Source of the DNA: Saussurea involucrata
Lineage: Eukaryota > Streptophyta > Magnoliopsida > Asterales > Asteraceae
Direction: 5' to 3'
DNA: 64,000 nucleotides
Assembly (NCBI GenBank): GCA_033807775.1
Contig: CM066327.1
Span: forward strand, 93,208,295 to 93,272,294
In this document: one piece after another, positions 53,768 through 64,000 of the stretch
Numbering within the stretch: position 1 is the first letter of the stretch
Layout: the number at the start of each line of letters is the position of its first letter
Notes under the pieces: model-generated
Database searches by the model: none
Seen by the model: the letters and a program-made list of their open reading frames with translations, nothing else
Told to the model about the DNA's origin: nothing
Program-made: the position numbers and the translations under genes

Positions 53768-56700
53768 AAGGAACAAATTGCCACCTATTTGGGCATGTTT
53801 CTTTCATGTGGTGAATAAATGCTTGTCAGAAAAGAATAGCTCTGCAGATCAAGGTTCAAAACAGATTCTTCAAATCTTTCAGGGTTTAGTGAAAAATAGG
53901 CATTATGATTACACTGCTATACTTTGGGAAGACATGAAGAACACTTTTGAGAAAAATCAGAAAGCTATTCAAAAGAAGACAAAGGATACTCCTCTGGCAT
54001 ACATACCTTACATAAGGTATTGGCAAATTTTGATATGGTATGCAATGCAAGAAAACAGAACCATTTCAAGAAGATCAAATGAACAACATGGTCCTACTTT
54101 CTATTTGGGTAAGATGTCTTCAGTTACTAATATTGAGAATTATCCTAATCATAAAGTTTTGCCAAAATCACTTAGGAATTACATACCAAGGGAGAGTGAG
54201 ATTTTAAAAGCATATTGCACCTCTATGGGAATTGAAATACCTCAAATCCCTACCCATGAGGACCAACCTGAGAAGAGAGGTGAGGGGTCTAGTCATGTTA
54301 GAGAGGGGGAGGATGTTCAAATGGGTGAACATTCTGAGAGAAATGAGGGGCAAAATTCTGAGAGCTCGGTTAGAATATGTGAGGAAAAACAGAATGAGGG
54401 TGGTGAGGATGAGAGAATGTCACCAGAGGTTCAAACAGAAAGAGATGCCTCTGTACTAGCTAATCTTAACCAGGTAACCACATCTGCTATTGGTTCACAA
54501 TTCTTGGTATCAAATATTGAAACAAACACCATGGACCTTGTGGTGGAACTTGAACAACCCATCCATACCCACTCAGAAGCATTTAAACATGTTACTGTTT
54601 CACACAAATCAGGGGAATCATCCCAAACTCATTTGGAGGGAGGTGATAAATCCCAACCCGTTTTTCATCACATTGAGTCTGGATATCACAGTCCTATCCA
54701 CATTGAGCCTGAAATTCCTTCTAACACTTGCACAAATCAGGAATTTCGTATTCCTGACACAACATTCATAGACATACCTACTATTGGGTATCGAGGATTG
54801 GATGGAAGTCCTGTTGAGGTGAACATTTAAAAAGCCTCATTCAAACGTGCATCTGTTGTACAAGATGACTTCGTGTTATCTACAGGCCATGAGCCTTCTG
54901 GGCACATGAAAACTGGACCATCTGTTGGTTCAGGTTCACAGTTAGACTATTCTGAATTTGAAAAGATTCAGAATCAACACAAGGAGATGGGGGGAAAAAG
55001 TTGAAAAATTGGAGAAAAAAGTGGATGGACTAAAGGATGAGGTGAAAGGATTGAAAGATATGTTGGAGGGAAAATTGATATCTGTTGAAACTAAGATAGA
55101 TAATGTGAAGATATCCTTGGAATCTCATAAAAAGGAGATCAAGGATATAATGTCTGAATTTCAAAAAGATCTATTGAAACAAATGCAGAGTATGCAAGAT
55201 TCTGTATTTAAAGCACTGATTGTATCTATGGCTTCAACTTCAAAGCCTCTTGATCTTATTCCACTAGCAGAAGCTGAACCTGAAAGTCTCACTGGTCAGA
55301 ACTCAAAGAGGAAGTTTGATGATAATGAACCTCATGATCATCAAAAGGGGGATAAAAGGCAAAGATTGAGTTATGATGATGATATTGGCATAGAAGATTT
55401 TGAAATAGCAGATATGCACTTAGTCAGTACAAAGAACACAGAAGTTCAGACAGAAGAAATTGTAAAGACAGTGGATACTCAGATAGTTCAGATTGACAGT
55501 TCAGATACAGAGGAAATGGAGGTGGAAAGCATAGATGGTGGTGATTCTGATAAAATAGAAGAATTGAATTTAGACACAGAGATGGAAGTTAATTCTGATG
55601 AAACTGAAGCTATTGAGGAACCTGTTTTGGGGTCAGAGGAAATAGATGAAAGCTTAGTGGTTGTGAACACTTGTACAGATATTGTCCTATATGTTAGAGT
55701 TGGCTTGTTGAACTCTGAACTAGAAGAAAGGAGATTGAATGAGATTTTGATCAGAAGGATGCACAGTGAGTTAGTCAGAGCACTTAATGTTCAGAATATT
55801 CAAAAAGCTGTGAAGGTGGCAAGACCTATTGATCTGATGGGAAAAGAAGATAGCTCAGTTGGATATTCTCAGAAATTTCAAGAGGAATTCTATTTTAACT
55901 ATGTTGATGATATTGCTGACAATATAGGAGAATATGAAAGAGTCAAAGAATACTTCATGCCTTCAGAATATCTATTCAGAAAGCCAATTGAGATTCCTAA
56001 GATTAACTTGCCAATCTTAGAGGAGCCTTTGTGTGATTTTATTCTAGATATGAGTGATGTACCACTTGCAAGACAATTTCATAGTGATATTTTTCCAGAG
56101 GAAACATATGAGCATCTATACCACACAGAAGGAGACTATGTTGTTTTAGAAAATAACATTGATGGTTTCATGGATGGAAAACTTCAGATGATCTATGCAG
56201 AAGCCTCAAACAGATTCAGAATTCCTGATTCAAGGCTACACATTCAGAAAAGGATTGAGAACGTATTAATGTTTCAGACAGAAGAATTTGATGGTCTGAA
56301 GTATGTAAAATTGGAAGTATTGAAAGAAAAAGATGTAAAGGTTTTCTTATCAAGTTTTGATTTTCACAGATTAACTCTTGAAGATCAGATCTTTCTTGTT
56401 AAGTTCTTTGCCAGTATTGAAGAAGCCTGGATAGAGATTGAATGTAGACGACTTATGGGCATCTATGTCAGAAATATGTATATGTATGACTTCTAGTTGG
56501 CAATTGAAGGAAGAAAAGAGAAGTGCAATTTGAATTGTCCAATGAAGATTCCAGGAAGTGGTGTGATTGTGAAGGGTTTTATAAATGAAGGAATGGAGTC
56601 TGAAGGGTATGCATATAGTAATCAAGGAAATCTTGAGCTGTTCAGATTAAAGGAGTTGGTAAAGTATAGTAATGCAACTTTGAGTTGGTTACTAATTGAA

Positions 56701-57813
56701 ATGAGAGTTTCCAAAACTGAAAGGGAAAATCTAAAGAAAAGATGTGTGAAAGCTGTGAAAAGAAGGATAGATCTTAGAAGTAAGGTCAGAAGCTGTGGTG
56801 AATGGTTATTATCAGAAGAAAATCCTAAAAAGATGTTGCATAGTGATTTTGTGTTTCCAGCAGAATATGAGGTGAATGAGGTCTTTTCAGAAGAAATTGA
56901 AGAAGAAATTCAAAAGACAACTCTTCAGAATGATCAAATGATGAGTACTGATCAACCTGAACAGTCAGAACCAAAAGAAGATGAAAGATCTGTAGATGTG
57001 AATGAGTATTTTCTGGAGTTTGATCTGCCAAACTTCTTTAATCCAAGTGAAGTAAACTTTCTAAGTGTATATCATGACAAACCAAAAGAGACTCAGATCT
57101 GGTTGGCTGAGAAGTCAAGATGTCTTGGAAAACCAAAGAAAGATGTGTATTCAGATTTTCTAATCACTGGGATTAGAGAATTAAAGGTCAGAGCAGTTCA
57201 GAAAGCAAGAATACTTATCCTTTGAAGTATTGAGAGAAGATGGAAAGGTGTACTATTTTACTGATGCAGACTTTGAAAATCTATCAGTAATGGATTTCTA
57301 CAGACTTCACAGTATGTTATGCATCAAAGAATCAAGCAAAGGTAAGAATGAAAGGAAGGCAAGGAGTGTAGTGAGTGAAGCTATGTTTTACATCCTAAGA
57401 TGGCATTGTTATACAGATTTTCAAATATCTCTGTATTTACAAAGGCCAGGTGTCTATCTTTCAAGACCCATTACAGATCATAATCAGAAGCAAGTATTAA
57501 GAACTGGAAGTGTGTGAAAACATCCAGAATTGGGAGTCTTTTTGAAAAACAAGAGTGAAAAGATCTTTTTCAGAGCAAAGGAGACTGCAAAATATAGCTC
57601 TGGAACTTTGAGATTCATCAAGCATAATTTGGAGAAAAGGTGCTGAAGGTGAAGCAAGCTAATATGACTCAAGAAGTGATCACTCAGCAAGTTGAAACTA
57701 TTCAGGAAATTATTGATAGAATTGACAAGAGACTTACTCAGAGAAATGTTCTGTTACAGAAAATTGTTCCTGCATTGAAAGAGCTTGGTGATACAAAGTA
57801 TAAGTTTATTTGA
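53768..57813 (+). pseudogene. Accessory (env-position) gene of element E, 5'-truncated and broken
   Basis: Homology starts inside the conserved core (NKLPPIWACFFHVVNKCL), so the first ~190 codons are missing. The frame stops at 54828, shifts at a GGGGGGAAAAA run near 54990, and continues 54958-56496 with a coiled coil (KVEKLEKKVDGLKDEVKGLK) and KRKFDDNEPHDHQKGDKRQR. A single TAG at 56494 interrupts. A frameshift near 57226 precedes REDGKVYYFTDADFENLS and HCYTDFQ, and there is a stop at 57515 and another shift near 57645. A final short coiled coil ends at TGA 57811, ten bases before the G-run of the polypurine tract. Family words (CAGAA/TTCTG) are frequent in the coding sequence. Confidence 0.82.
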
Positions 57814-57855
57814 CAAAAAGGGGGAGATTGTTAGATCTGAGTTTTGTCAATAAAC
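57804..57855 (+). promoter_or_regulatory. Polypurine tract inside an inverted repeat, element E
   Basis: The tract AAAAAGGGGGAGAT lies between GTTTATTTGACAAAA (57804-57818) and TTTTGTCAATAAAC (57842-57855). The arms pair over 14 bp with one bulged T. The left arm contains the accessory stop codon; the right arm is inside the LTR. Confidence 0.8.
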
Positions 57856-58330
57856 CAAGTATTGAATTCTGATAAGAAGGCTCAGAAGTTCTGAAGAGAA
57901 GAGTCAGAGTTCTAACTACAAAAGCTCAGAAGGATTGCTTTGAAAGATTACCAAGTACAGAAGTCTGATAAGAAGAGTCAGAAGTCTGAGAAGAAGAGCC
58001 ATAAGTTCTGAGATGCTTAATCAGAATTATGTTCAGAAGTTCTGAACAACATGTTCAGAACTTATAACTAGATACTTTACTTTGTATTTTGGTTAACTAA
58101 TTAGGACACGTGTATTGTTCTTATTAGTCTTTCATATATGTATTGTAGCTTTAATATTTCCGTTGCAGTATATATAGTGGTTAGCACTACATTGCTAACT
58201 GATTCTCCCGCATATATTTGTATTCATCTTTTGTAATCTTTGAGATACTCTCTCTCTAAGATCTGTAAATCTGTTCTTCATTGAATACAATTGGTTTGAT
58301 CATATTACTTCTCAATTACTGTTTCATACA
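57829..58330 (+). repeat. 3' LTR of element E, 502 bp
   Basis: TGTTAGATCTGAG to TTTCATACA, right after the polypurine tract and followed by TTGAT. It carries many CAGAAGTTCTGA-like words (57870-58050) and a TATA-like TATATATAG at 58169-58177. No matching 5' LTR exists in the window. Confidence 0.8.
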
Positions 58331-58773
58331 TTGATATATTGATTGTAAGAATGGGTTCTGCGATTTTTCTGAGTCTTAGCCCCTCCTTCCAATTGTTTCT
58401 CCAATTCGTTCCATAGATCGTATGCAGATTCACACGCATCTAGGGATTGGAAGAGGTCATTGGGGATGACCATTATCAGAAGTCTCTTGGCCTTTTGAGC
58501 AAATTCATATTTCTCCCAGTCAGGTGTAGACCATTTATCTTTTGTCTTAGGTTTCTCGTGCTCAGGAATCTTTAGAGTGTCGTATGTGGCATGTACACGT
58601 GGTACTGTGATCATAGGAACGAAAGGAGGATTGTAAACATATTTCAGAAGTTCTTTGTCAGAGCCCTCGAAGAAGTGAATCATTCGTATCTTCCACTGAG
58701 GATACTCATCTCTGAGCAAAGTATGTGGTTTTGTTAAGGAACCGGCAGTGAAGTAGTTGTTGGTGTTCGCCAT
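58331..58773 (-). pseudogene. gag: Start of gag of element B
   Basis: The ATG at 58773 (MANTNNYFTAGSLTKPHTLL) begins the copia Gag N-terminal region with DEYPQWKIRMIHFF and LFQSLDACESAYDLWNELEKQL. It closely parallels A's Gag start. The frame is open up to the insertion of E/F and continues at 43745. Confidence 0.92.
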
Positions 58774-59076
58774 TTTAAAATGGTTTGGAAATACCGGAAA
58801 ACAGAGTGTGTGCTAAAAACTTTCAGATGATGGGTCAGATTTTTCAAAAAAGCTTACAAGCTTGAAAACCTTGAACAATGCATTAAAATGGAGAGTTTTA
58901 ACAGAGAAAACAGGTTCTGTAAGTTTATCAAAGTGGAACTGGTCGAGAATGGCAGAAAAACATAGTCTGTTTGAAGAATATGAAGAACAGGTTAAAGACA
59001 GACCAAGTTTCTACTAGAAATCATTGTAAGAGAGGATCCCTTGATATAGAAAATCAATGATGACTCTGATACCAAT
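58774..59076 (-). other. Leader and primer-binding site of element B
   Basis: TGGTATCAGAGT (minus, 59063-59074) is the tRNA-Met primer site with its last base changed. The rest is leader with no gene. Confidence 0.85.
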
Positions 59077-59991
59077 TGTTGATCCCGATTTTACTCAACA
59101 ATGATATTTATATCTATTAGTTGCGGAAGCGTTTTAACGAACCAAATAGATATTCTTAGGTAGTAAAACAAACGAAATCAAGTAAACAAAGTATAAATAA
59201 ACACGAGATTAACTCAAAGGTTCACTTTGTATTGATTGAATAAGAACACCAAGAACACCGAAGGTATAATATGAATTTTGCTCTAAAGGTGTGTGTGTTG
59301 GGCAAAGTTAATAGAAGAGCTCAACATGAGCCCGACGGAATTGGGCGGAATTGGAATGGTCAATTCCATTGACCAAATTCCATTGTGTTGTTTGGTTTGC
59401 AATGGAATGGAATTGAATTCCATGAATTCCACCCAAATAAGGAATTCACCATTCCTTTACAAAATGAATGGAATTGAATTCCATTCCATCCAAATTTGCC
59501 TAAATGACAAAAATACCCTCATTTAATTTAATACTTTAGTTTTTTATTTTAATTTTAATTTTAATTTTAATTTTTTATTTTAATTTTAATTTTAATTTTA
59601 ATTTTTTTATTAATATAATTTAATACATTAAGTTTTTATTTTTATTTTATTTTTTATTTTTGGGTTATGTATATTATATTTTTTACACATTAAAGTATTT
59701 AATAAATATTTTATTAAAAGGGGTATTTTGGTCATTTGCCGAAAATTCATTCCAATTCCAAAGCTACATTCTGTGAACCAAACAGACAGATTCCAATTCC
59801 TTTGACATATTACATTCCAATTCTTTCAACCAAACAGGTGGTCAAACCTGACAACATTCCATTCCAATTCCTTCCAGATTCCAATTCGTTTGACAGATTC
59901 CATCCTTCAGAAGTCATTCCGCGAACCAAACGCACCCTAATACTTAGCCTATTTTTTAATACTTCCTAAACTACAGAAGTTGGAGCTAACA
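59077..59991 (-). repeat. 5' LTR of element B, interrupted and rearranged
   Basis: TGTTGATCCCG to GAGCTAACA, followed by AAAAG. Compared with the 3' LTR it lacks a 355-bp block (equivalent to 19873-20227) and carries a 611-bp foreign block instead. The missing block includes the TATA-like box, so this LTR has probably lost its promoter. Confidence 0.9.
59330..59940. mobile_element. GGAAT-rich foldback, MITE-like insertion
   Basis: Both ends are rich in GGAATTG/CAATTCC words in opposite orientation. TTTGGTTTGCAATGGAAT near the left faces ATTCC...GAACCAAACGCACCC at the right. The core is very AT-rich (59520-59710). There is no ORF. The right end resembles the AGGGTGCGTTTGGTT ends common to plant MITEs. 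The superfamily is uncertain and no clean target duplication is visible. Confidence 0.6.
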
Positions 59992-60230
59992 AAAAGGAAG
60001 CTCATGAAAACCGTATTGTCTTGATTGCCGAGTCCCTGTGGATACGATTCTGGTATTTTACCAACTATTACTTGCTGTGACGATCATAGTGGTCAGTGTA
60101 CACTTGCGCTTCCCACTGTGGACAGTTTGCAACCCACTGCGATTAAATCACATATTTCGCACGTACCAATTGTTCTCTTTAGATGTTGGCGGTTGGGTAA
60201 TTTTTTGTTTGTAAGAATATGAACACGTAA
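59992..60230 (+). repeat. LTR of element G, right segment
   Basis: After AAAAG the sequence GCCGAGTCCCTGTGGATACGA and GTACACTTGCG is typical of Tat/Athila gypsy LTR ends. It continues the LTR interrupted at 19603. The exact LTR end is not determinable here. Confidence 0.55.
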
Positions 60231-60588
<358 letters not shown>

Positions 60589-61734
60589 TGTAACACCCCG
60601 ATCTTTGGAAGGTATCGATATTTTAAGATAAATATGAAAAACAGGATTTTTGATTAAATCCTAGATTTTATAGTCTTGTTGGATGGAGAATTCAAATACG
60701 AGTCCAACCATTCTTTCCAGAGCAAAAACACAGCTAACACGAAGAAGTTATGGCCAAAACAAGTTTCGGTACATTCTGTGTTATAGTGCCCGCGATTGTG
60801 ACACTGTCACAATCGCATTTCACAATCGCTGGATGCCAAAAACTCACGGTACAACCCGTGCGATTGTGCAAACAATTGTGACACTATCACATTCGCATGT
60901 CACTATCGCCCGGTGGTACCAGGACCTTAAAAACGCGATTTTCAGCCTTTTTTCTCATTCCCACATCACCCATTTCGTTTTTCTCTCCCAAGAGTCGAAA
61001 CCCTTCACCCCAATGTCAATTTTGAGCCTTTTAGACCCCAAAAATCAAGTTTTCAAGTGTTCCTTCCTCATCTATCATGGTTTTGGAAGCAAGAGAAATA
61101 ATCCTTTCATTTCATCTTCCTCATCAAGTTTTCTAGTGTTTCACCCAACCCTTTTTCTCCATTTTAAGGATTTGGAGTTTGTGGTTCGTTTTGGTAACTC
61201 TAGAGGTGTTTGGTTGGTGGATCCAAGTTGTGGTTAAGGTAATCTTTTCTTTTCTTCATCAATGGCAATTAAGATGTTTGGTATGAGTTGAGATATTGAT
61301 GTAAAATGTTTGGGGAACGATTCTAAATAGTTAAATATGATTTTTGATGGTTGGAAACTCATGGATCTAGGTTTTTGGAAGATTTGGCTGGAGGATTCAA
61401 TTTCTTCAAAGGAGCTCGTATTTGGGAAAAATCTAGCAAGGTGAGGTCAAGTTGCTTTGTGAAAAAGTTGTACATGCCAAAAATGTCCATTTTCAAGTGT
61501 TTATGTGTTTTACATGATAATTATCTATGGTTGAGTCATTTATTGGGTTTTGACTATTTGAAGTGTTTAATCTTGAAAACATTATAAAACACTCATGTTG
61601 GGATTTTTGAGTAAGTGGATAAATGTATCTGAAGAAAAAGTGTTTAAAAGGTTTTTGGGTACAAATGGGGGTCTTTGGTAAAAATGCACCTTAGTGTTGT
61701 TGGAAAAATGCATGATTATTATTATGGGTCACTA

Positions 61735-61736
<2 letters not shown>
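60589..61736 (+). repeat. Chromovirus-type LTR-like sequence
   Basis: It begins TGTAACACCCCGATC, the usual start of Tekay/Del-type Ty3/gypsy LTRs, and runs without a convincing gene up to the AT run. It contains a 25-bp palindrome at 60792-60816 with decayed copies downstream. No second copy, primer site or pol is in the window, so this is a lone or truncated LTR. Confidence 0.5.

Positions 61737-61786
<50 letters not shown>
61737..61786. repeat. (AT)25 microsatellite
   Basis: Fifty bases of uninterrupted AT, ending exactly where the LTR of element H begins. Confidence 0.95.
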
Positions 61787-61788
<2 letters not shown>

Positions 61789-62604
61789 TGGTTCCCGTTT
61801 TGCTTAGACAAGATTAGCAGATCTATTAGTTCGAGTTTATGTTTGATACGAAAGCGTATTTAAAGAACTAACAGATATGTTTGATAGATTTAGAACACAC
61901 AATATAAAGGAACAGTATTTTAAGAACAAAATGATATCTTGAAGATTACTGTCGTTCGATATATAATAAGAACACCAAGAACAGATTAAGAACTGTTTGG
62001 TGTGTATGAGAGAGTGTAATGCTAAATAGGTTTGACGATATAAAGCATAAGCATGAAACTCAGATTCTTCGTTAAGTTCTTAAGATTGTTAAGGAAGATC
62101 TCAACAAGAGACTTCCTTTTATACTACTCTAGGGGACCATAAAGCATGAGCTACTGTTGATTGGACGGCATGAATAGTTGTACGTGTTGTATTGCATTTA
62201 ATGTCGCAGACGTCTATATTGTACTAAGCCCTATTGAGTCCATTCAGAGCTTGACGCGTGTTGAGGTTTGACAGGGAACAAAACCATGCAAGTTGATGAA
62301 CGGATCCAGTAACAGTAGGAAGATATAAAATATCTTCCAAGTCTTTATCGTAAACCGCAGAGGCTATGTAAAGGGTTACAGAGGTTCTGAGGTCTGGTCT
62401 TCTGTAGAGCAGTCTTCACCGTGTTCCGAGTCTTGGTCTTCTTTGGAAGTAAGACAAAGGTTATGTAGGACACCTCTGTAGCTTCTGTAGCTTCTTGACC
62501 TTGATCTTTCGGAAGTGGCAGAGCCTCTGTAAGAGGCTTTCTTCACTTAGCCTATTTTTTACTACTTCTAAATACTTCTACGATTAGGAAGATTGAAGCT
62601 AACA
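61786..62604 (-). repeat. 3' LTR of element H, about 819 bp
   Basis: Closely similar to 14161-14971, including TATAAAAG on the minus strand. The polypurine tract beside it reads AGGGGGGAT. Hairpin arms at 62553-62567 and 62614-62628 pair at 14 of 15 positions. Confidence 0.93.
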
Positions 62605-62785
62605 ATCCCCCCTAAGTAGTGAAAAATAAAAAATTAACATTGAAGTACTTTAGGCCAAGTTAGATAAGACAAAGGTTAAACAAGACCTCGAAAGTTCTTT
62701 CAATCAGAAATATGCCAGAGGCATTTTACATTTGAGTATTATGAATGATAAACTGAACAAGGTTTGCAGAGATTTTGTTTGAGAA

Positions 62786-64000
62786 TCAGATGTTGGCGTC
62801 TTTGAAATCGTTGTACCTTCTGTTGTCTCTTCCGACTTCTCTGATCTCGTTGTAGAAACTGACGCAGAGTTCTCTTAATCGAATTGTAGCATCAATCTCT
62901 CTGATGAAAGCATCTGCAGCGTCTCTATCCATTTTCTCGGTATCTCTGTATTTTACAAGGTTTGCTCTGAACATGTTCAGAGTACTGGTTGCGTACTTCT
63001 GACAGTCCATGGTCACAAAAAGTTTGACTTCGCCTTGTGGGTTTTGAAATACTAACCCGAACCTTGGTTCTGTAATGATTGAGTTAGGCACAGCGTCAGG
63101 TGGGCAGCGATCCTCTGGTGGTCGAAGGTTCAGATGTTTGAGACCAAGATCCTTTCCTAGCTGAAAGTCTGTCAAACTGGAGATCAGAAGCCTTTCCCTC
63201 ATTGCTTTTCTCAACACTTGATAGGCTCTGGTGTTTGGCTCTGTGTTGTAGTTGTCATTCGTCCATTGCAGAAGCTCAGGTAGATCATAGGGATTCAGAT
63301 TCCTTAGGTCAGCATCAGCGAAGGTGGTTTCTGAGTTGTTTACCCTTCTTACTCTATAAAGATTATACCTGACCCATGGATAGGTTCTTGTAAAGGAGTA
63401 CCTATAGAAGATTACCTTTTTGATTTTGTGGATTGAGAAGACTTCTGCTATGGATCTTGGCTTTGTTCTGTTGAAGATGTTCTCAAATTCTTCTCAGATC
63501 TTTGGATATGTGACGTGATCTGTTGGATGATTGGTCTGAAAGGGTTGTTTGTAGAGGTATTTGTATACCACTTCTTCCATTTCTTCGTATGTTGGACCAG
63601 TTGGTGGTACTTGTCTTCTGAGACTCTCCATCTATCGAACAACTTCTGCAGCTCTACCTGTTAGTGGAATGTCTGATAGAGGCTTCAATCCATATGCCCA
63701 GTCCTCTTCTTCAGGCTTTGGAGTTTGGAAGGCATCAAAGGCGCTCTTCATCAATTTCTCTGTAGGCTTGGGCAATGATTTCTTTTTCTTGGGCCCTTCT
63801 ATCAGTTTTGCCTTTCCCTTGTCTTTGGCCTTTGGAGGTTCAGAACCTGTTGCCTCTGTAGGTTTGGGTGTTGGCGCTTCTGTTGGAATGATGGTTGTTG
63901 CCTCTGTAGGTTTTGACACTTGTGTTTGTGAGGACTTTTGTGGCGTTGGTTCTGTTGGCTTGATTGGCTCTGTAACCTCTGCTGGAGGTTCTTTGGTGAC
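62786..64000 (-). pseudogene. C-terminal part of accessory gene of element H
   Basis: It parallels 813-2030 of element A: ADLRNLNPYDLPELL, SLTDFQLGKDL and the final FKDANI are all present. In-frame stops replace Arg near 63497 (AGA to TGA) and Gln near 63634 (CAG to TAG). The Pro/Thr-rich PTEA repeats continue to the window edge. These breaks differ from those in A, so the two copies decayed independently. Confidence 0.88.

Larger units (their letters stand above)
43746..58330 (+). mobile_element. Composite element E/F inserted in gag of B
   Basis: TTGAT at 43741-43745 and 58331-58335 probably marks the target duplication: joining B across it restores B's gag frame (QY-INEYY). The left side carries LTR F (43754-44127) with a primer site, leader and gag part. 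The right side carries an accessory gene and LTR E (57829-58330). The two LTRs are different sequences, and eight unexplained bases (43746-43753) precede LTR F, so this is a rearranged or hybrid unit. No protease, integrase or RT is present. Element D is nested inside at 46939-53607. Confidence 0.65.
19604..59991 (-). mobile_element. Element B: Sirevirus split by two nested insertions
   Basis: Both ends carry the same LTR family (TGTTGATCCCGATTTT...GCTAACA) and are flanked by AAAAG (19599-19603 and 59992-59996). Minus-strand parts in coding order are: 5' LTR 59077-59991, primer site, gag start 58331-58773, [element E/F], rest of gag 40987-43745, pol 38212-40986, [element C], end of pol 26320-27011, spacer, accessory gene 20455-25263, polypurine tract, 3' LTR 19604-20278. 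Reading frames resume on the far side of each insertion, which confirms one interrupted element. Confidence 0.92.
61786..64000 (-). mobile_element. Element H: 3' end of a second A-family Sirevirus, cut by window end
   Basis: LTR 61786-62604 starts TGCTGGTTCCCG (A has TGTTGG) and ends GCTAACA. It is followed by a mutated polypurine tract and the C-terminal part of an accessory gene. Sequence identity to A is high throughout. Confidence 0.93.

Noticed and set aside
59293..59969. Short ORFs over the GGAAT-rich block
   Set aside because: Repetitive GGAAT/ATTCC sequence gives open frames without coding character.
60683..61237. 184-codon ORF
   Set aside because: It lies inside a chromovirus-type LTR-like stretch, spans the palindromic repeats, and shows no recognisable domain.

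Overview
The window is plant nuclear repeat DNA made almost entirely of nested LTR retrotransposons. I found no host gene, tRNA, rRNA, CRISPR array or bacterial signal. The main elements are Ty1/copia of the Sirevirus (SIRE/Maximus-like) type. The evidence is a primer-binding site matching initiator tRNA-Met (TGGTATCAGAGC), a very long gag with CCHC knuckles, copia domain order (protease, integrase, RT, RNase H), clusters of AGGGGGAG polypurine tracts after pol, and a very long extra ORF between pol and the 3' LTR. Protein style suggests a eudicot, probably Asteraceae (inference, moderate confidence).

Layout. Element A (minus strand, 1-14971, 3' LTR cut by the window edge) is a full-length but decayed Sirevirus. 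14972-19603 is the 3' part of an older Ty3/gypsy Athila/Tat-like element (G). Element B (minus) begins in G's LTR at 19604 and ends at 59991, flanked by the target duplication AAAAG. B is split by element C (plus, 27012-38211, duplication GGATC) and by composite element E/F (plus, about 43746-58330, probable duplication TTGAT). E/F is itself split by element D (plus, 46939-53607, duplication GAGTT). B's promoter-side LTR carries a GGAAT-rich foldback insertion (59330-59940). After B come the rest of G's LTR, GA/GATA microsatellites, a chromovirus-type LTR-like stretch (60589-61736), an (AT)25 run, and the 3' end of a second A-family copy, H (minus, 61786-64000).

Genes. Each element carries parts of the same plan: gag, pol, and an accessory gene of roughly 900-1,700 codons. 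Most are broken. A has lost part of the RT active site, C lost everything from protease to late RT, and E/F and D have no pol. D is the exception: its LTRs differ at only about four of 650 positions, and its shortened gag and its 917-residue accessory ORF are both open.

Most interesting signals. (1) The accessory proteins of all families share an N-terminal core, a middle acidic/His/Lys motif and a C-terminal module. (2) Each family carries its own short, near-palindromic DNA word repeated through noncoding and coding sequence, in two cases as strictly spaced arrays. (3) In A, B, C, E and H an inverted repeat of different sequence but equal geometry puts the polypurine tract and LTR start in a hairpin loop. 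(4) In five elements the gag stop is followed at fixed distance by a pyrimidine-rich tract ending in CAG, and pol resumes in constant phase right after a CAG although the gag/pol frame offset varies. Together these suggest an accessory-protein and cis-motif system specific to each family. That is a hypothesis.
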